Source: JAWXCH01 sp034440595
Lineage (GTDB): Bacteria; Planctomycetota; Planctomycetia; Pirellulales; JALHPA01
Direction: 5' to 3'
DNA length: 12,846 bases
Assembly (NCBI GenBank): GCA_034440595.1
Contig: JAWXCH010000281.1
Coordinates: 1-12,846, forward strand
The notes beneath the pieces were generated by a model. It made no database searches, was not told where the DNA came from, and was given only the letters and a program-made list of their open reading frames with translations. The position numbers and the translations under genes were made by a program. Of the stretch, positions 7,000-12,846 are shown piece by piece; the stretch's first letter is position 1; each line of letters begins with the position of its first letter.

Positions 7000-7007
7000 A
7001 ATGCTTT

Positions 7008-7035
7008 ATGATATCGGGATGGCAGGGGATGTCAA
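7008..7035 (-). promoter_or_regulatory. Promoter of thiC
   Basis: A perfect -35 TTGACA (7035-7030) and a -10 TATCAT (7013-7008) are separated by 16 nt, in a non-coding stretch pointing at thiC. The expected start is near 7001. A 10-bp palindrome GCCGCGCGGC (7041-7050) sits just upstream of the -35 and could be an operator. Housekeeping sigma factor assumed. Confidence 0.6.
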
Positions 7036-7131
7036 TTCAAGCCGCGCGGCAGAAGACTGCCCCAAAGTGGCCACGATAGGCGGCATAGGGAAATGCGTGC
7101 CGGAAATTGCCCTTACGCGTCGCTACGTGAT

Positions 7132-8682
7132 TCACAGCGTCTTCAGATATTCCAGAAGTGCGCCGCGCTCCTGCTCAGACAGTTTATCCGGAAAAGTATG
7201 TCCACTGGCACTTTTACCGGGTTGACGCGTGTCAAAGAACCGCCGCTTTTCGGCATTGGATAGCTCCCCGCTCGGCAACGCCTCATAGGCCGTCACCTCC
7301 AGACCGACACGCTGTTGGTCGTAGCCATCTTCGCTACGTTGCCAAACGACCGGTCGCTGGTCCGAATGCAGTACATGCCACAACGTCGGTACCGAACCGT
7401 TGTGAAAGTACGGGGCACTGGCCCAAATGCCATCCAGCGGCGGCGCGACGTAACCGTCTGGTTCCAATTCGGTTTTTTGTTGGCCCAAGTGTGCAAACCA
7501 GCTCTTGCCGTAGTGAGCGCGATGTTCGGCCGACAGGGCATCCAGTCGCACGCGATCGGTGCCGACCCGATCGATCGGAACGCGCTTCTCAGGATACTTG
7601 CCGTTCGGGCCATAAGTTCCGTGGCAACTGGCACAATTGGCGGCAAATACCTGCTCGCCTTGCTTTGCCAGCGCAGCATCAATCGGCCAGGGGTACTTGG
7701 GAGGCCGCAAAGACTCTAAATAACTCTCGATGTCGGCAAAGTCCTGCTCCCATTGGCGAAAGTGTTCCGGGCCGTTCTCCTTCACCAGAATGAACTGCAT
7801 CAGCGCCCGGTGTCCCTTGGAGGCAAAACCATCAATATAGATCGACTTCTTGCGATGATAGTGCCACCAGGCAGGCGCATCGTGATCGTGATGCGTCATC
7901 TTGCCGCGCGGTCGACCTTTTACGATGTTCAAGTCCGCATCGCGATAGCCAAGCAACGCCACGCCAAACATCACCGCATTGGTCGTGCCGTTAGAAGTCC
8001 CCAGCGGCATGAACATCGAACCAAGATCCATATGCGTCAGCGGCTTGCCCAGTCGCAGCTTGGTTTGGCGAACTTCTTCGGTCAGCGTCTGTAATGCGTA
8101 GTGCGAATTGGGTACACCAGGAACCGATCTTCCCGCCACTTTTCCGGAATGACAGGCTAGACAGTTCATCGACCAGTTGCCTTGCGCGTCGACGACATAC
8201 TGCAGTGGGCGATTCAGCTTGTCTCCTGGTCGCACTGTCAAACCATAACGCGAGAAGGCCATTTTGCGGCGTTCTTCGGGTGTAGCTTTCTCAGCCTGAC
8301 TGCGGAGCGGCTCTTCCCAGGTTTTCCACAGCTCGTCAAACGTCTGCTGATCAAAGTCCGCCGGCAGGTATGCCTTGGTTGTCAGAAACTGATATCCCCG
8401 CGCAGCCGCAGCCTTGGTTTCCTGTCGAGGCTGTAACGAAAGTGCATCGCGCAGTTCGCGCGCTCCGGCGGTCTGAACCGGGCGGCGCGGCTGCGACTTA
8501 GCCGGTTGCCGAACTGCTGGCCGCTGCTTCGCTGCTGCAGTTTGGGCCTTTGTCACTTGCCGCATGCTACCAACTACGATCAGACAAATGCCGATCAGCA
8601 GCACGCTACAGGCTCGGTGAAGTATTGTGGTGCGAAACAAGAGAGAGCCTTGTGAGGACTGCGAATCCATGAATGCCGGCAT
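7132..8682 (-). CDS. Diheme c-type cytochrome, RoxA/diheme-peroxidase-like
   Basis: This 516-aa exported protein has two heme c attachment sites, CLACH (174-178) and CASCH (350-354). FHNGSVPTL (426-434) follows the second, a signature of the diheme cytochrome c peroxidase/RoxA superfamily. The N-terminus has a hydrophobic segment (about 27-39) that acts as signal peptide or anchor. A Pro/Gln/Arg-rich linker (50-75) follows. Between the hemes, THHDHDAPAWWHYHRKK (263-279) is unusually rich in histidine and tryptophan and may supply heme or metal ligands. It should act in the periplasm as an oxidase, peroxidase or electron carrier; the substrate cannot be read from sequence. GGAAG (8696-8692) lies 9 nt before the ATG at 8682; an alternative ATG at 8670 has no such site. 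The gene stands alone, divergent from mgtE. Confidence 0.85.
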   Translation of the reverse strand: MPAFMDSQSSQGSLLFRTTILHRACSVLLIGICLIVVGSMRQVTKAQTAAAKQRPAVRQPAKSQPRRPVQTAGARELRDALSLQPRQETKAAAARGYQFLTTKAYLPADFDQQTFDELWKTWEEPLRSQAEKATPEERRKMAFSRYGLTVRPGDKLNRPLQYVVDAQGNWSMNCLACHSGKVAGRSVPGVPNSHYALQTLTEEVRQTKLRLGKPLTHMDLGSMFMPLGTSNGTTNAVMFGVALLGYRDADLNIVKGRPRGKMTHHDHDAPAWWHYHRKKSIYIDGFASKGHRALMQFILVKENGPEHFRQWEQDFADIESYLESLRPPKYPWPIDAALAKQGEQVFAANCASCHGTYGPNGKYPEKRVPIDRVGTDRVRLDALSAEHRAHYGKSWFAHLGQQKTELEPDGYVAPPLDGIWASAPYFHNGSVPTLWHVLHSDQRPVVWQRSEDGYDQQRVGLEVTAYEALPSGELSNAEKRRFFDTRQPGKSASGHTFPDKLSEQERGALLEYLKTL

Positions 8683-9064
8683 AATTTACCACTTCCGCAA
8701 CAACCGGTCTTTGAAAAGTTTAGGTCTGCCGTATGTACCCGACAAGTGCGCGGCGGGTGGGCAAAGGAGCAATCGGCGGTTCAGCATGTACACTTAATTC
8801 GGCCCGGCATCGCTAACCGCAGCATTTGACCGGCATTAACGCCTGGACAATCTGTTGACCACATCAGTGGAGTTTTGCCGCAATTATGCTCAAAAGCAGC
8901 GAGGAAGCATTGTTGACAATTGCAGCGTAAAATAGAGGCAGAGGCTTTCCCACAGGCCGATTTTTGGTAACTCTAAAACCACCAATCGCGACTATACAGA
9001 GAAGCCAGTCCATCGTCTAATCGGACGACTGCCACAATCCTGAATTGCGACTGAAATCGTTCTG
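8683..9064. other. 382-nt divergent intergenic region
   Basis: This gap separates the diheme cytochrome (minus) from mgtE (plus), so both promoters should be here. For mgtE I see only fragments: TTGACA (8913-8918) lies within a small inverted repeat, ATTGT-TG-ACAAT (8909-8920), and a TATACA (8993-8998) stands nearer the gene without a matching -35. No gene, riboswitch or strong hairpin is evident. Confidence 0.5.
8717..8745 (-). promoter_or_regulatory. Candidate promoter of the diheme cytochrome gene
   Basis: TTGTCG (8745-8740) and TAAACT (8722-8717) are separated by 17 nt, and each matches the sigma-70 consensus at four of six bases. The predicted start is near 8710, leaving a 5' UTR of about 28 nt containing the GGAAG ribosome site. 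Weak by itself. Confidence 0.3.
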
Positions 9065-10402
9065 ATGATCAATCCGATCCTACTTCCCGAACTGCGCCTG
9101 ATGCTGGCCGAAAATGACGGCCAGGGGCTATTCGAAGTAGCGACCGAGTTGCACCCCGCCACCGTGGCCGACTTCACCGAAGGACTCAGTGTGGAGGATA
9201 CCTGGAGCATGCTATCGCATGCCCCGCTGGGTACGCAGGCCGATATCTTTTCGTACTACTCCAATCAAAAACAAGAGGAGATGGTCCTTGGCGGGGGTCG
9301 CCAGCGGATGGGTTCGCTGTTGGAAGAAATGGCTCCGGATAATCGGGTCGATTTGCTAAAACGCCTGGATGACAACGTCGTGCAGGAACTACTGCCACTG
9401 GTGGCCAAGGCCGAACGCCACGATATTGTGACGTTGCTTTCCTATCCCGAGGGGAGCGCCGGCTCGTTCATGAACACCGAGTATGCCTCGGTGCCGGCCG
9501 AGATTACGGCCGGCGAGGCGATCGCGCGCTTGCGCAATCAGGCTCCCGACAACGAGATGATCTATTACATCTTTGTTCTCGGGCCTGATCGCCAGCTCCT
9601 CGGCCTCGTGTCCCTCCGCGATCTCATTTTGGCGCGGCCGACGACGCCGGTCGAAGACCTGATGCAGCGCGACGTCATCGCGGTGCGCGTGGACGAGGAC
9701 CAAGAAGAAGTCGCTAACAAAATGGCACGTTACGACTTTCTGGCCATGCCGGTCGTTGACTCCAGTGGGCGACTGGTCGGAATTGTCACGCACGACGACA
9801 TCATCGACATCGTACGCGAAGAAGCGACCGAAGACGCTCACCGCATCGCCGGCGTGGCACCGCTGACCTTGGGGTATCTGGAGACAGGACTCCTTGCGTT
9901 GACCTGGAAGCGCGGAGTCTGGCTGGCGATTTTGTTTTTGACCGCCATGTTCACCACCACTGCACTGCAGCAGTACGAAGACACGCAAATTGAATTTACG
10001 TGGATGATTCTCTTTATTCCACTCATCATGAGCTGTGGTGGAAATTCCGGCAACCAGTCGGCCACGCTGATTATCACGGCCCTCTCCACAGGCGACATTT
10101 CTCTAAAAGATTGGTACCGGGTAGTCCGTCGCGAACTCATGATGGGCTTGCTGCTGGGAGTGGGCCTCGGCATATTTGGCTTGATCATCGCAAATTACTA
10201 CGTAGGGATGCCTCATGCGCTCGTGGTACCCGTCACCGTGACGTTAGTCGTGATGTGCGGAACCATGGTCGGATCCCTCTCACCGTTGATATTTCGACGG
10301 ATGGGGCTGGATCCGGCATTGATGAGCAATCCGTTTGTTAGCGGCATCATCGACATCCTAGGGATTGTGATCTACATGAATGTCGCGATCCTGCTGCTAT
10401 GA
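9065..10402 (+). CDS. mgtE: Magnesium channel/transporter MgtE
   Basis: MgtE is a Mg2+-gated, dimeric inner-membrane channel for Mg2+ uptake. The 445-aa product matches the roughly 450-aa family length with all three parts. The first is the helical N-domain (about 20-125), ending in the YPEGSAGSFM linker (127-136). The second is a pair of CBS domains (about 137-195 and 198-255; VTHDDIIDIV closes the second) that sense cytosolic Mg2+. The third is a five-helix membrane domain (about 280-445). GGNSGNQSA (325-333) and DPALMSNPF (416-424) are family signatures. D430 in IIDILG corresponds to the pore aspartate D432 of the Thermus enzyme. No Shine-Dalgarno site precedes the ATG at 9065; that start gives a normal N-domain. 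It ends 20 nt from the convergent DAHP synthase gene, with no clear terminator between. Confidence 0.95.
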   Translation: MINPILLPELRLMLAENDGQGLFEVATELHPATVADFTEGLSVEDTWSMLSHAPLGTQADIFSYYSNQKQEEMVLGGGRQRMGSLLEEMAPDNRVDLLKRLDDNVVQELLPLVAKAERHDIVTLLSYPEGSAGSFMNTEYASVPAEITAGEAIARLRNQAPDNEMIYYIFVLGPDRQLLGLVSLRDLILARPTTPVEDLMQRDVIAVRVDEDQEEVANKMARYDFLAMPVVDSSGRLVGIVTHDDIIDIVREEATEDAHRIAGVAPLTLGYLETGLLALTWKRGVWLAILFLTAMFTTTALQQYEDTQIEFTWMILFIPLIMSCGGNSGNQSATLIITALSTGDISLKDWYRVVRRELMMGLLLGVGLGIFGLIIANYYVGMPHALVVPVTVTLVVMCGTMVGSLSPLIFRRMGLDPALMSNPFVSGIIDILGIVIYMNVAILLL

Positions 10403-10422
10403 TCTGAACTCCCCACGGCCAT

Positions 10423-11439
10423 TTATCCCAGCGTCTTGCCCACCGCCGTGGCCACCTTGCCGCACAGTTCCATCATCCCTTGGAATTGAGCAAAGTTCAT
10501 CGATTGATAGCCGTCACTCTTGGCATTCACCGGGTCAGGATGCATTTCAACAATCAGCCCGTCCGCACCGGCGGCAACACTGGCTGCGGCCATTTGCGGT
10601 ACCAGATAGGTGTGCCCGGTGCCGTGGCTTGGATCGACAATCACCGGCAAGTGCGTCTTGGCATGTAGGTAGATCACCGTTGCCAGAGGCAACGTGAACC
10701 GGGTGTGTGCCTCGAACGTGCGAATTCCGCGTTCGCAGAGCATGACGTTTGGATTGCCGGCGTCCAGAATATACTCGGCCGCCAGCAGCAGTTCTTCAAT
10801 CGTGGCACTAGGACCGCGCTTCAGCAGAACTGCGGTGCGTGTCTTGCCGACCGCTTCCAGCAAGCGGTAGTTCTGCATGTTGCGCGCACCAATCTGCAGC
10901 ACATCGGCATAGCTGGCCACTAGTTCGACATCTTCAGTCGCCACAACTTCGGTCACAATCGCCAGGCCCGTCTCTTCACGCGCGGCAGCCAGCAGCTTCA
11001 GCCCTTCTTCCTTCATCCCCTGAAAGCTATAGGGACTGGTTCGTGGCTTGAACGCTCCACCGCGCAGCGCCGTCGCACCGGCCGCCTTGACCGCCTTGGC
11101 CGACTGCATCATTTGCTCTTCGCTTTCCACTGAACAGGGCCCGGCAATCACACCGCAGTGGTTGGCACCCACCTTCAGCCCACGCACGTTGATCTGTGTC
11201 GGTTCCTTCTTCAGCTCCAGGCTGGCCATCTTGTAGGGTGCCAGAATCGGCAGCACTTCGTCGACCCCGTTCCCACTTTCCAGGGCCTCCTTATGCGTTT
11301 TGCGGTCGTCTCCGACTGCGGCAATCACTGTTCGTTCGGAACCAACGATGGTGTGGGCCTTTAGCCCTAGCGTTTCAATTCGCTGAACCATCTGTTGCAC
11401 ATCGGATTTGGTGGCGTCTTTTTTCATAACTACGATCAC
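10423..11439 (-). CDS. aroF: 3-deoxy-7-phosphoheptulonate synthase, type I-beta with N-terminal regulatory domain
   Basis: DAHP synthase joins phosphoenolpyruvate and erythrose 4-phosphate, the first step of the shikimate pathway to Phe, Tyr and Trp. The 338-aa protein has the same length as the Thermotoga maritima enzyme. Like it, it carries an N-terminal ferredoxin-like domain (about 1-70, starting MIVVMKKDAT), which in Thermotoga mediates feedback inhibition by Tyr and Phe. The TIM-barrel motifs are complete: AGPCSVES, RGGAFKPRTSPYSFQG, IGARNMQN, LLKRGPSATIEE, CERGIRTFE, VDPSHGTGH and EMHPDP. The start is GTG at 11439, chosen because AGGAG (11452-11448) lies 8 nt upstream and the regulatory domain would otherwise lose its first strand; an ATG at codon 5 is the alternative. 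A leader with an aromatic-codon attenuator precedes it. The symbol follows the usual annotation of this class; aroG or aroA have also been used for such enzymes. Confidence 0.95.
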   Translation of the reverse strand: MIVVMKKDATKSDVQQMVQRIETLGLKAHTIVGSERTVIAAVGDDRKTHKEALESGNGVDEVLPILAPYKMASLELKKEPTQINVRGLKVGANHCGVIAGPCSVESEEQMMQSAKAVKAAGATALRGGAFKPRTSPYSFQGMKEEGLKLLAAAREETGLAIVTEVVATEDVELVASYADVLQIGARNMQNYRLLEAVGKTRTAVLLKRGPSATIEELLLAAEYILDAGNPNVMLCERGIRTFEAHTRFTLPLATVIYLHAKTHLPVIVDPSHGTGHTYLVPQMAAASVAAGADGLIVEMHPDPVNAKSDGYQSMNFAQFQGMMELCGKVATAVGKTLG

Positions 11440-11447
11440 GGTCGATA

Positions 11448-11452
11448 CTCCT
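11448..11452 (-). promoter_or_regulatory. Ribosome-binding site deciding the GTG start of aroF
   Basis: AGGAG on the minus strand stands 8 nt before the GTG at 11439-11437. The spacing is optimal for GTG and too long (20 nt) for the ATG at codon 5. Confidence 0.75.
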
Positions 11453-11511
11453 GTAGCGTGTGGGTAAAGGCAAAGCTTGGGGTCAATGTCTGGTAAAAGT
11501 CGAACTGCAAC

Positions 11512-11547
11512 AAAAAAACCCCGAGATCCGCTGGTCGGGTCTCGGGG
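11512..11547 (-). terminator. Intrinsic terminator (attenuator hairpin) before aroF
   Basis: On the minus strand CCCCGAGACCCG (11547-11536, segment 3) pairs with CGGATCTCGGGG (11530-11519, segment 4) at 11 of 12 positions, with one A-C mismatch, around the 5-nt loop ACCAG. Seven U follow immediately (11518-11512). This is a textbook Rho-independent terminator, placed 73 nt before the aroF start and in the same direction, so it should stop transcription before the gene unless prevented. Confidence 0.9.
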
Positions 11548-11575
11548 CTTGGTATTTTGTCGCTATCGGAGAGAG

Positions 11576-11650
11576 TTACATAGGCTCTCCGGCCCCGCGA
11601 CCCGGCGGGCTAAAATAAAACCAAAAAAAGGTCGCGGTGAAGTTGTTCAT
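11576..11650 (-). CDS. Aromatic leader peptide of the aroF attenuator
   Basis: This is a 24-codon ORF from ATG (11650-11648) to TAA (11578-11576). Codons 8-13 (11629-11612) read Phe-Phe-Trp-Phe-Tyr-Phe, and with F4 seven of 24 residues are aromatic. All three aromatic amino acids are represented, which fits DAHP synthase as the shared entry enzyme of their synthesis. The codon run lies exactly in the loop between attenuator segments 1 and 2, and the stop codon lies in the loop of the next hairpin. The tail (SPPGRGAGEP) is probably dictated by RNA pairing. AGGA ends only 1 nt before the ATG, too close to work as a ribosome site. The promoter position suggests a leaderless transcript. Comparable peptides are PheL (many Phe) and TrpL (tandem Trp). 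The peptide itself is probably not functional. Confidence 0.88.
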   Translation of the reverse strand: MNNFTATFFWFYFSPPGRGAGEPM

Positions 11651-11656
11651 ATCCTG

Positions 11657-11685
11657 ATTATGACTAGCGGAAGGAGAAGTTTCAA
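11657..11685 (-). promoter_or_regulatory. Promoter of the aroF leader
   Basis: TTGAAA (11685-11680) and CATAAT (11662-11657) match the sigma-70 consensus at five of six bases each and are separated by exactly 17 nt. Six to seven nt after the -10 comes the leader ATG at 11650, so transcription should begin at or within a base or two of that A. Confidence 0.75.
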
Positions 11686-11737
11686 GCGAATTTTAAGGCC
11701 ATTTTTTACGGCGGAGGCGGAGTACCCTAGTACATGT

Positions 11738-12846
11738 CTATTTCACGCCCGCCCGCGACCGCGTCAATTCCGCCTCAATCAGACGCTGCGTTGCCGCAGG
11801 GGCCGAGACTACCAGCACCTGACTAGCAGAGTCATAATGCGTTCGCAATTCAGACTCTGTCAGTTTGGTGGCTGCCATGAGTTGCTGTCGCAAACGTTGT
11901 TCAAAAGCCAGGCTGGTCTCCGCATTCTTTTGCTGATCGCGAACAGAATACAACTCACAGTCGGGCCGCGCTGCGGCTGCCTCGGGCGTAGTAATCTCAA
12001 TAGTCCGGGCGTCCAGTACTCGCCAAGTCAGCCCCAGCGGCTTGGTCAATTGGGTCAGAGCTTGATCAAGTGGTTGATCTTTGACTGAAAGAGTAGTTTC
12101 GGACAAAGCTGATAGATCAGCCTCAGCCAGCGCTGCTACATCGATCAAAATGATTCCATTGGTCTGCTGCTGCAGATAGTTGGTGACTACCGACAGCGGA
12201 GCAGGGCGTCCTACACCAGCAGTCACTTTGCGCGATAATAGTTGCTTTGCCTGTTGAGTGCGGCTGGTCGTTTCGTACCGCTTTGGATTGAAGCCCGCCA
12301 GCGCCGGCTGCCGAGCGTCGTACCGAGTTCGCAGTGGCAAGCCGCGGGCAACTCGTAACTTCTCACAAAGGGTCACGATCTGATCGTGTACTACATCGGT
12401 CTGGTCGACTTCTAACGCGTCGCGGCTGAGGTCGATTTTCCCCTCTCCACCGGTGCCGAGCCAGGAATCTGGCGCAATCAGGTGACGAATGCCGATCGCC
12501 AGTTCCTTTGTTGTTGCGTTGCCATTTCTTATCAGATCGTCCACGGCATAGCGGGCGTGGCGTGAGCCACTGGCCTCGGTACGAGTGGTCACCACCAGAT
12601 AGCGATCGTGCGGCACCACTGTCAGACCGAGCGGGGTCAAAGCCTGCTTGCAAAGGTCTTGCACGGAAATCTGTTTTTGAGACGCTGCGGAAACAGGTGT
12701 GTCGACCGCCAGCCCGCGACTGATGAGTGCGTCGGCGTCCAATGCGATGGGAATCGTGCTCAGTTGGGATACCGTCGTCAGAAAATCAATGAGCGGCGTT
12801 CGCTGAAAACTAACCCCTGCCAGCGTTTGTTCTAATTGCTGCCCCA
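11738..12846 (-). CDS. Secretin/STN-like repeat protein, 5' end outside the window
   Basis: The reading frame stays open to the right edge, so the N-terminus is missing; at least 368 residues are present. Three domain-like parts can be seen. A first STN/secretin-short-domain-like unit runs from the edge to about 12587 (PLIDFLTTVSQLSTIPIALD ... LCKQALTPLGLTVV ... YLVVTTR). A middle unit (about 12553-12344) reads YAVDDLI ... LIAPDSW..TGGEGKIDL ... VHDQIVTLCEKLR, like the N1-type domains common in planctomycete secretin-related proteins. A second STN-like unit (about 12199-11990) reads PLSVVTNYLQQQ ... DQALTQLTKPLGLTWRVLD ... IEITT. No beta-barrel secretin domain follows before the TAG at 11738, so it is more likely an envelope protein with isolated STN folds than a pore. 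A TTG at 12742 is an unlikely start because homologous sequence extends before it. Function unknown. Confidence 0.75.
   Translation of the reverse strand, partial: GQQLEQTLAGVSFQRTPLIDFLTTVSQLSTIPIALDADALISRGLAVDTPVSAASQKQISVQDLCKQALTPLGLTVVPHDRYLVVTTRTEASGSRHARYAVDDLIRNGNATTKELAIGIRHLIAPDSWLGTGGEGKIDLSRDALEVDQTDVVHDQIVTLCEKLRVARGLPLRTRYDARQPALAGFNPKRYETTSRTQQAKQLLSRKVTAGVGRPAPLSVVTNYLQQQTNGIILIDVAALAEADLSALSETTLSVKDQPLDQALTQLTKPLGLTWRVLDARTIEITTPEAAAARPDCELYSVRDQQKNAETSLAFEQRLRQQLMAATKLTESELRTHYDSASQVLVVSAPAATQRLIEAELTRSRAGVK

Larger units (their letters stand above)
11512..11650 (-). promoter_or_regulatory. Aromatic amino acid attenuator, four-segment trp-type leader
   Basis: Four minus-strand segments show mutually exclusive pairing. 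Segment 1, CCGCGACC (11637-11630), just before the aromatic codons, pairs perfectly over 8 bp with part of segment 2. Segment 2, CGGGTCGCGGGG (11604-11593), just after those codons, can instead pair with segment 3, CCCCGAGACCCG (11547-11536), at 11 of 12 positions. Segment 3 otherwise forms the terminator with segment 4. A further hairpin, CGGAGAG (11591-11585) with CTCTCCG (11573-11567), encloses the leader stop codon and could stack on the 2:3 helix. A ribosome stalled on scarce Phe-, Trp- or Tyr-tRNA would cover segment 1, free segment 2 for segment 3, and let transcription reach aroF. With ample aromatic amino acids, 1:2 and 3:4 form and transcription stops. The mechanism is known for trp and phe operons of proteobacteria; its operation here is inferred from pairing. 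Confidence 0.85.

Noticed and set aside
6916..7001. TPP riboswitch before thiC
   Set aside because: Searched by eye on the minus strand: the CUGAGA and ACCUGAUCUGG elements are missing.
8913..8933. TTGACA ... TAAAAT as an mgtE promoter
   Set aside because: The spacer is only 9 nt, far too short for a sigma-70 promoter.
10413..10451. Inverted repeat CCACGGC / GCCGTGG between mgtE and aroF as a terminator
   Set aside because: The loop is 25 nt, the right arm is inside the aroF coding sequence and no U-tract follows.
12740..12742. TTG at 12742 as the true start of the STN-like gene
   Set aside because: The frame remains open to the window edge and the upstream residues continue the STN-like pattern, so the gene is cut by the window.

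Overview
The window looks like chromosomal DNA from a member of the Planctomycetota, probably Pirellulales-like. This is inferred from gene content, not from a marker gene. The pointers are a PEP-CTERM surface protein with a LamG-like domain, a large diheme c-type cytochrome of the RoxA/diheme-peroxidase type, a protein with secretin/STN-like repeats including the 'LI.P.SW..(T)GGEGKI' segment common in planctomycetes, and a REP-like repeat. Base composition looks moderate and even, and I see no prophage, insertion sequence, CRISPR array, tRNA or rRNA.

Layout. 1-299: non-coding DNA with three inverted repeats, one of them REP-like, and a candidate promoter. 300-1465 (+): dapB (lysine/diaminopimelate synthesis) and a 119-aa protein with a possible CxxC/HxxC metal site. 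1466-2015: a 550-nt gap full of hairpins. 2016-2936 (+): a secreted LamG/PEP-CTERM protein, closed by a strong hairpin that also faces the next, convergent gene. 3053-6915 (-): a UMF1-type MFS transporter, a two-gene helical protein + nucleotidyltransferase cassette resembling a toxin-antitoxin pair, and thiC (thiamine pyrimidine synthesis) with its own promoter and a structured 5' UTR that is not a TPP riboswitch. 7132-8682 (-): the diheme cytochrome. 9065-10402 (+): the Mg2+ channel/transporter mgtE. 10423-11650 (-): a type I-beta DAHP synthase, first enzyme of aromatic amino acid synthesis, preceded by a leader. 11738-12846 (-): a secretin/STN-like protein cut by the window edge.

The most important discovery is the leader of the DAHP synthase gene. 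On the minus strand a 24-codon ORF (11650-11576) carries six consecutive aromatic codons, Phe-Phe-Trp-Phe-Tyr-Phe. It overlaps and is followed by four RNA segments with the logic of a trp-type attenuator. Segment 1 can pair with 2, 2 with 3 (11 of 12 bases), and 3 with 4 (11 of 12 bases); the 3:4 hairpin is followed by seven U. A promoter (TTGAAA-N17-CATAAT) places the likely transcription start at or next to the leader ATG, so the leader peptide may be leaderless. This predicts ribosome-mediated attenuation of DAHP synthase by all three aromatic amino acids at once. I know of no such element described in planctomycetes, but I could not search.
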